Of a stretch of DNA of 8,841 nt, positions 6,562 to 8,841 are shown one piece after another. Source of the stretch: an uncultured Alphaproteobacteria bacterium (lineage in GTDB: Bacteria; Pseudomonadota; Alphaproteobacteria; CAAHEQ01; UBA3637); assembly GCA_947305835.1 (NCBI GenBank), contig CAMZEQ010000021.1, positions 1 to 8,841 on the forward strand. Reading direction: 5' to 3'. A model generated the notes under the pieces. It saw nothing but the letters and a program-made list of their open reading frames with translations, was not told where the DNA came from and did no database searches. The position numbers and the translations under genes were made by a program. Position 1 is the first letter of the stretch. The number at the start of each line of letters is the position of its first letter.

Positions 6562-7013
6562 ATCAGATTGATTTATCGGAACTGCGTGATATTCGTTTGC
6601 CTGTTGAACCCGGATTTTGGCCTTTAGCCAACGGATGGTATATTTTGACGGGGATAGTTATTTTATTGGTTGTGTTAAGCCTTATTTTATGGCACAAGCA
6701 TCAAAATAAGCCATTACCCTATGCTTTAAAGGAATTAACTAAAATACAACAAAATCCGGAAAAACAATTGAAAAGTTTATCACAACTTCTAAAACGTGTC
6801 GCAATGGCAAAATACGGACGCCCGCAAATTGCCCCCCTGACAGAAGACAGCTGGCAAGAATTCTTACTTTCGGCCGCCCCGGATACTTTGACACAAAAAC
6901 AGGCTCATTTATTGGCTTTTGCTATGTATGCTCAGGACAAAACCGTAAAAGATACATCTTTGTACACAAATGCACGCCGATGGATAAAAGTTGTTTTAAA
7001 GAACAAAGCATGA
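6558..7013 (+). CDS. DUF4381 membrane protein of the MoxR cluster
   Basis: DUF4381 proteins are small single-pass membrane proteins that follow DUF58 in Bat/MoxR clusters; the function is unproven. The ATG at 6558 overlaps the DUF58 stop (ATGA) and gives 151 residues; the same frame is open back to 6435, but that part only shadows DUF58. The N-terminus has the family signature LRDIRLPVEPGFWPLANGWY (9-28), then one membrane helix at about 28-46 ending before WHKHQNK. The C-terminal part (about 52-151) is a charged, helix-rich cytoplasmic domain (LSQLLKRVAMAKYGRPQIAPL), typical of the family, ending with an ARRWIKVVLK helix. In related clusters von Willebrand-domain BatA/BatB genes come next; here they are absent and an SGNH-like gene follows after 54 nt. 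Confidence 0.9.
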   Translation: MNQIDLSELRDIRLPVEPGFWPLANGWYILTGIVILLVVLSLILWHKHQNKPLPYALKELTKIQQNPEKQLKSLSQLLKRVAMAKYGRPQIAPLTEDSWQEFLLSAAPDTLTQKQAHLLAFAMYAQDKTVKDTSLYTNARRWIKVVLKNKA

Positions 7014-7067
7014 ATTTAGTTGAATATTCTGATGAAGTATGCTAACCTGACAGAAAAGGAGTTATGT

Positions 7068-7941
7068 ATGCTTTTTTCATCATTAAAGAAAATTATAAAA
7101 AAACGTTTACGTACGATGCGACGTCGTCTCAGTAAACATTTATTTGCTGAATCCATGTTAAAAAGACGGGGAATTGAAGCACGTCTTGACGATATTGAAA
7201 TTTTAGGGATAGGTTCCTCACATTGTACACGGGGATTCGATTCTGATATGATCGATAAAGCCTTTAATTTAGGAGTAGTCGATCAAGATTTATATTCCAC
7301 TCATTACATTTTTGATCAATACATAAATAAATTAAAAAATTTAAAACACGTGATTGCTTTTTATTCCATCCATTCACAAGGCCACGAACTATGTAAAACA
7401 TCATCCACAAAAAATACTGTCGTCAGTCATTATGTCTTTGGGGTTCCGTATGACGTGGACTATTTGAACAAATGGCGTCGCGCTGCCATGCACAGGTTTA
7501 AAACTTTTGATGATTCCAACATTGATTATAAAACTTTTTCCGGTTATGTTCCGGAAAAGAAAAATCCGAATGTAACGCCGCCGACTCCAGAATTCAGATG
7601 TGCACATCACCTGCGGGAAAATCGTCGCATTATCAAACAAAATCATCATCTATTTAAAATGGCAGAAGTCTGTCAGAAAAAAGGAATTCAATTTTCTATT
7701 GTTATTGCGCCCTGTCGCTCTGATTTCTTAAAAGAACTTGAAAAATACCATTTCTGTGACGAAGAATTGTTTTATGAAGTCTTTCATTGGGCAAAAGAAA
7801 AAAATATACCAATTTTAAACGAGTTGCACGCTACCGATTACGAATGGGATGATTTCTATGATTGTGATCATTTGGATATAAGTGGCGCCAAAAAAATTAA
7901 CGAAAAAGATTGCCGATTTTATTCACGTTCCCTTAAAATAA
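7068..7941 (+). CDS. SGNH-hydrolase-like protein with apparent frameshift at an A7 tract
   Basis: The ATG at 7068 follows AAGGAG (7056-7061); the frame upstream of it reads only an intergenic stretch. The N-terminus is strongly basic (KKIIKKRLRTMRRRLSKH, 7-24) with no signal peptide. The SGNH-type features are the nucleophile block LGIGSSH (46-52, likely S51) and a C-terminal DxxH block, D265-C-D-H268, followed by LDISGAKK; the central part (LKHVIAFYSIHSQGHELC, FSIVIAPCRSDF) looks like the alternating fold of this superfamily. The substrate is unknown; envelope polysaccharide modification would be a guess. In the annotated frame the gene runs on through a terminator and antisense to rplQ up to 8240. 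Reading one A fewer at 7890-7896 instead gives LTKKIADFIHVPLK then TAA at 7939-7941, a natural C-terminus for a 290-residue protein. So it is a frameshifted gene, a sequencing error, or a slippage site. Family confidence is moderate. Confidence 0.7.
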
Positions 7942-7942
7942 A

Positions 7943-7966
7943 AAAGCCCCGAAAAATCGGGGCTTT
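7943..7966 (-). terminator. Intrinsic terminator downstream of rplQ (possibly bidirectional)
   Basis: A perfect 10-bp stem (AAAGCCCCGA, 7943-7952, pairing with TCGGGGCTTT, 7957-7966) closes a 4-nt A loop. Read on the minus strand it is followed by a strong T tract (TTTTTTATTTTAAG), so it should end the rpoA-rplQ transcript 17 nt past the rplQ stop. On the plus strand the tail is only TTTCAAATTG, so termination of the moxR/SGNH transcript there would be weaker. The corrected SGNH stop codon ends one base before the stem. Confidence 0.88.
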
Positions 7967-7982
7967 CAAATTGAACAACTTT

Positions 7983-8531
7983 TTACACGCTGGTATTTGT
8001 TTTGCGGATCGCTGTTGTCTTTTTGGCAACACCGGCTCCCGTAATTTTACCGGCATTTTCAATGTGTGCCTTTTTGGTTTTCAATTCAGGTTTAGCGGAT
8101 TTCTTTTCTTCCACTTTTTCCTCAGTTGTTTCAACTTCAACAATCTTACCCGAATCTTGACCTTTAGCGTTCACATCACGATCCACCAATTCAACGATGG
8201 CCAAAGGTGCGCTATCACCAAAACGGAAACCCGCCTTTAACACACGCACATAACCACCATTGCGTTTTTCGTAACGTTTCACCAAAGTTGTCATCAACTT
8301 TTCAACCATTTTTTCTTCACGCAGGAAAGCCAACAACTGGCGTCTTGCATGCAAAGTACCATCTTCGGCTTTGGTAATCAGCTTTTCAAAAATTGGGCTT
8401 AATTCTTTGGCCTTAGGTAAAGTTGTTTTGATTTGTTCATGTTTGATCAAAGCATTTGCCAAGTTAGCAAACATGGCACGACGATGTGCAATTTTCTTGT
8501 TCAATGTTCTTTTTCTAAATCCGTGACGCAT
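7983..8531 (-). CDS. rplQ: Large ribosomal subunit protein bL17
   Basis: bL17 is a structural protein of the 50S subunit near the exit-tunnel side. The 182-residue protein starts with the diagnostic MRHGFRKRTLNKKIAHRRAM (1-20) and continues FANLANALIKHEQIKTTLPK (21-40), AKELSPIFEKLITKA (41-55) and YVRVLKAGFRFGDSAPLAIVELVDRD (94-119, partly shown in this entry). The core ends near residue 120; a further 60 or so residues rich in Lys, Glu and Thr, with no cysteine and few aromatics, form a disordered-looking tail. Many alphaproteobacteria have a tail of about 20 residues, so this one is long. AAAGGAAAG lies just upstream of the ATG at 8531. The gene follows rpoA as in the standard alpha operon, with 114 nt between them, and ends before the terminator at 7943-7966. 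Confidence 0.96.
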   Translation of the reverse strand: MRHGFRKRTLNKKIAHRRAMFANLANALIKHEQIKTTLPKAKELSPIFEKLITKAEDGTLHARRQLLAFLREEKMVEKLMTTLVKRYEKRNGGYVRVLKAGFRFGDSAPLAIVELVDRDVNAKGQDSGKIVEVETTEEKVEEKKSAKPELKTKKAHIENAGKITGAGVAKKTTAIRKTNTSV

Positions 8532-8553
8532 TTTTCTTTCCTTTCGTTAAAGA

Positions 8554-8570
8554 GCTTTGCTGGGCAAAGC
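8554..8570 (-). promoter_or_regulatory. Perfect hairpin in the rplQ leader
   Basis: GCTTTGC (8554-8560) and GCAAAGC (8564-8570) pair perfectly over a 3-nt loop, 23 nt upstream of the rplQ ATG. If the predicted promoter at 8576-8604 is used, the transcript would begin at about the outer base of this stem, making it a 5'-terminal hairpin, which in other mRNAs slows decay. The structure is seen; the role is inferred. Confidence 0.4.
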
Positions 8571-8575
8571 GGATT

Positions 8576-8604
8576 ATTTTACTGAACCTTCCACCCGCCG
8601 TCAC
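8576..8604 (-). promoter_or_regulatory. Possible internal promoter for rplQ
   Basis: On the minus strand a -35-like GTGACG (8599-8604; four of six consensus bases) is followed by 17 nt and a -10 box TAAAAT (8576-8581; five of six). Start would fall near 8569. It would let rplQ be transcribed apart from the long alpha operon. The call is pattern-based and of moderate strength. Confidence 0.4.
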
Positions 8605-8620
8605 GCGTGCAAAGGACAGA

Positions 8621-8647
8621 CGCCCGAGACCCCTCGGGCGATTTTTT
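8621..8647 (+). terminator. Terminator-like hairpin in the rpoA-rplQ spacer, plus-strand orientation
   Basis: CGCCCGAG (8621-8628) pairs perfectly with CTCGGGCG (8633-8640) around a 4-nt loop, and a T6 run (8642-8647) follows on the plus strand. It therefore has the form of an intrinsic terminator for plus-strand, antisense transcription. On the minus strand, the sense of rpoA and rplQ, the hairpin starts right after the rpoA stop and has no T run after it, so it would not terminate; it could be a processing or stability element. Confidence 0.55.
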
Positions 8648-8841
8648 AGTCTTCAAAACTGACGGAGTTCGCCAATTCTTCCAAATTTTCTGGTGGCCAA
8701 TTTTCAATTTGCATACCCAAATGCAAATCATAAACAGCCAACAATTCTTTGATTTCATTCAAAGATTTACGACCAAAGTTCGGTGTACGCAACATTTCGG
8801 ATTCTGTCTTTTGGACCAAATCACCAATGTAACGCAAATTG
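8646..8841 (-). CDS. rpoA: RNA polymerase alpha subunit (partial, C-terminal 64 residues)
   Basis: RpoA dimerises to nucleate RNA polymerase assembly; its C-terminal domain binds UP elements and activators. Only the 3' end of the gene is present: the window cuts it at 8841 and the stop is TAA at 8646-8648. The visible part matches the alpha C-terminal domain, NLRYIGDLVQKTESEMLRTP followed by NFGRKSLNEIKELL, which includes the helix-hairpin-helix DNA-contact region. It ends with LGMQIENWPPENLEELANSV and a short SFED tail. It is followed by rplQ as in the standard alpha operon, with a 114-nt spacer that holds a hairpin, a possible promoter and a second hairpin. Confidence 0.97.
   Translation of the reverse strand, partial: NLRYIGDLVQKTESEMLRTPNFGRKSLNEIKELLAVYDLHLGMQIENWPPENLEELANSVSFED

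Noticed and set aside
7020..7048. Separate promoter for the SGNH-like gene (TTGAAT, 17 nt, TGC-TAACCT)
   Set aside because: The -10 match is poor and the predicted start would fall on the ribosome site, so co-transcription with the moxR operon is more likely.
7942..8240. C-terminal extension of the SGNH-like frame to 8240, giving a protein of about 390 residues
   Set aside because: This part crosses a terminator hairpin and reads antisense to rplQ; its composition is Phe/Cys-rich and unlike the rest, and a one-base shift gives a natural end at 7941.

Overview
The window reads as a piece of an AT-rich alphaproteobacterial chromosome (roughly 40% G+C by eye). The lineage call rests on four things: the dnaB-sspB-RHH gene order, an SspB of the alphaproteobacterial type, a DnaB with an insertion near its C-terminus before the KQRHGP motif, and a ribbon-helix-helix protein of the RHH_4 type. 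The base composition and the odd accessory gene would fit host-associated or gut alphaproteobacteria, but that is inference. No CRISPR array, tRNA, rRNA, insertion sequence or phage gene was seen.

Layout. From 1 to 1653 on the minus strand lies a ruvA - unknown exported protein - ruvB operon; ruvB runs off the left edge. Back-to-back promoters at 1674-1740 separate it from a plus-strand operon (1774-3847) of dnaB, sspB and an RHH protein whose genes touch or overlap. Its last gene runs tail-to-tail into uppP (minus, 3809-4579), sharing 39 bp. A second pair of back-to-back promoters (4601-4668) separates uppP from a plus-strand operon of moxR, a DUF58 protein and a DUF4381 membrane protein (4696-7013). 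This resembles the front half of a Bat/MoxR cluster. An SGNH-hydrolase-like gene (7068-7941) follows, with an apparent one-base frameshift near its 3' end. On the far right, minus strand, is the tail of the alpha ribosomal operon: the 3' end of rpoA and rplQ, ending in a strong hairpin terminator at 7943-7966.

How the genes work together. RuvA and RuvB drive Holliday-junction branch migration. DnaB is the replicative helicase, and SspB delivers tagged substrates to ClpXP. UppP recycles the undecaprenyl lipid carrier for the cell wall. MoxR, DUF58 and DUF4381 are probably an AAA+ chaperone with its envelope-associated partners. RpoA and bL17 belong to the core transcription and translation machinery.

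Most of the window is conserved housekeeping. The parts worth a second look are the unknown secreted protein inside the ruv operon, the MoxR cluster followed by an SGNH-like gene where von Willebrand (BatA/BatB) genes are often found, the A7 frameshift in that gene, and the structured rpoA-rplQ spacer. I did not find a convincing new defence or mobile system.
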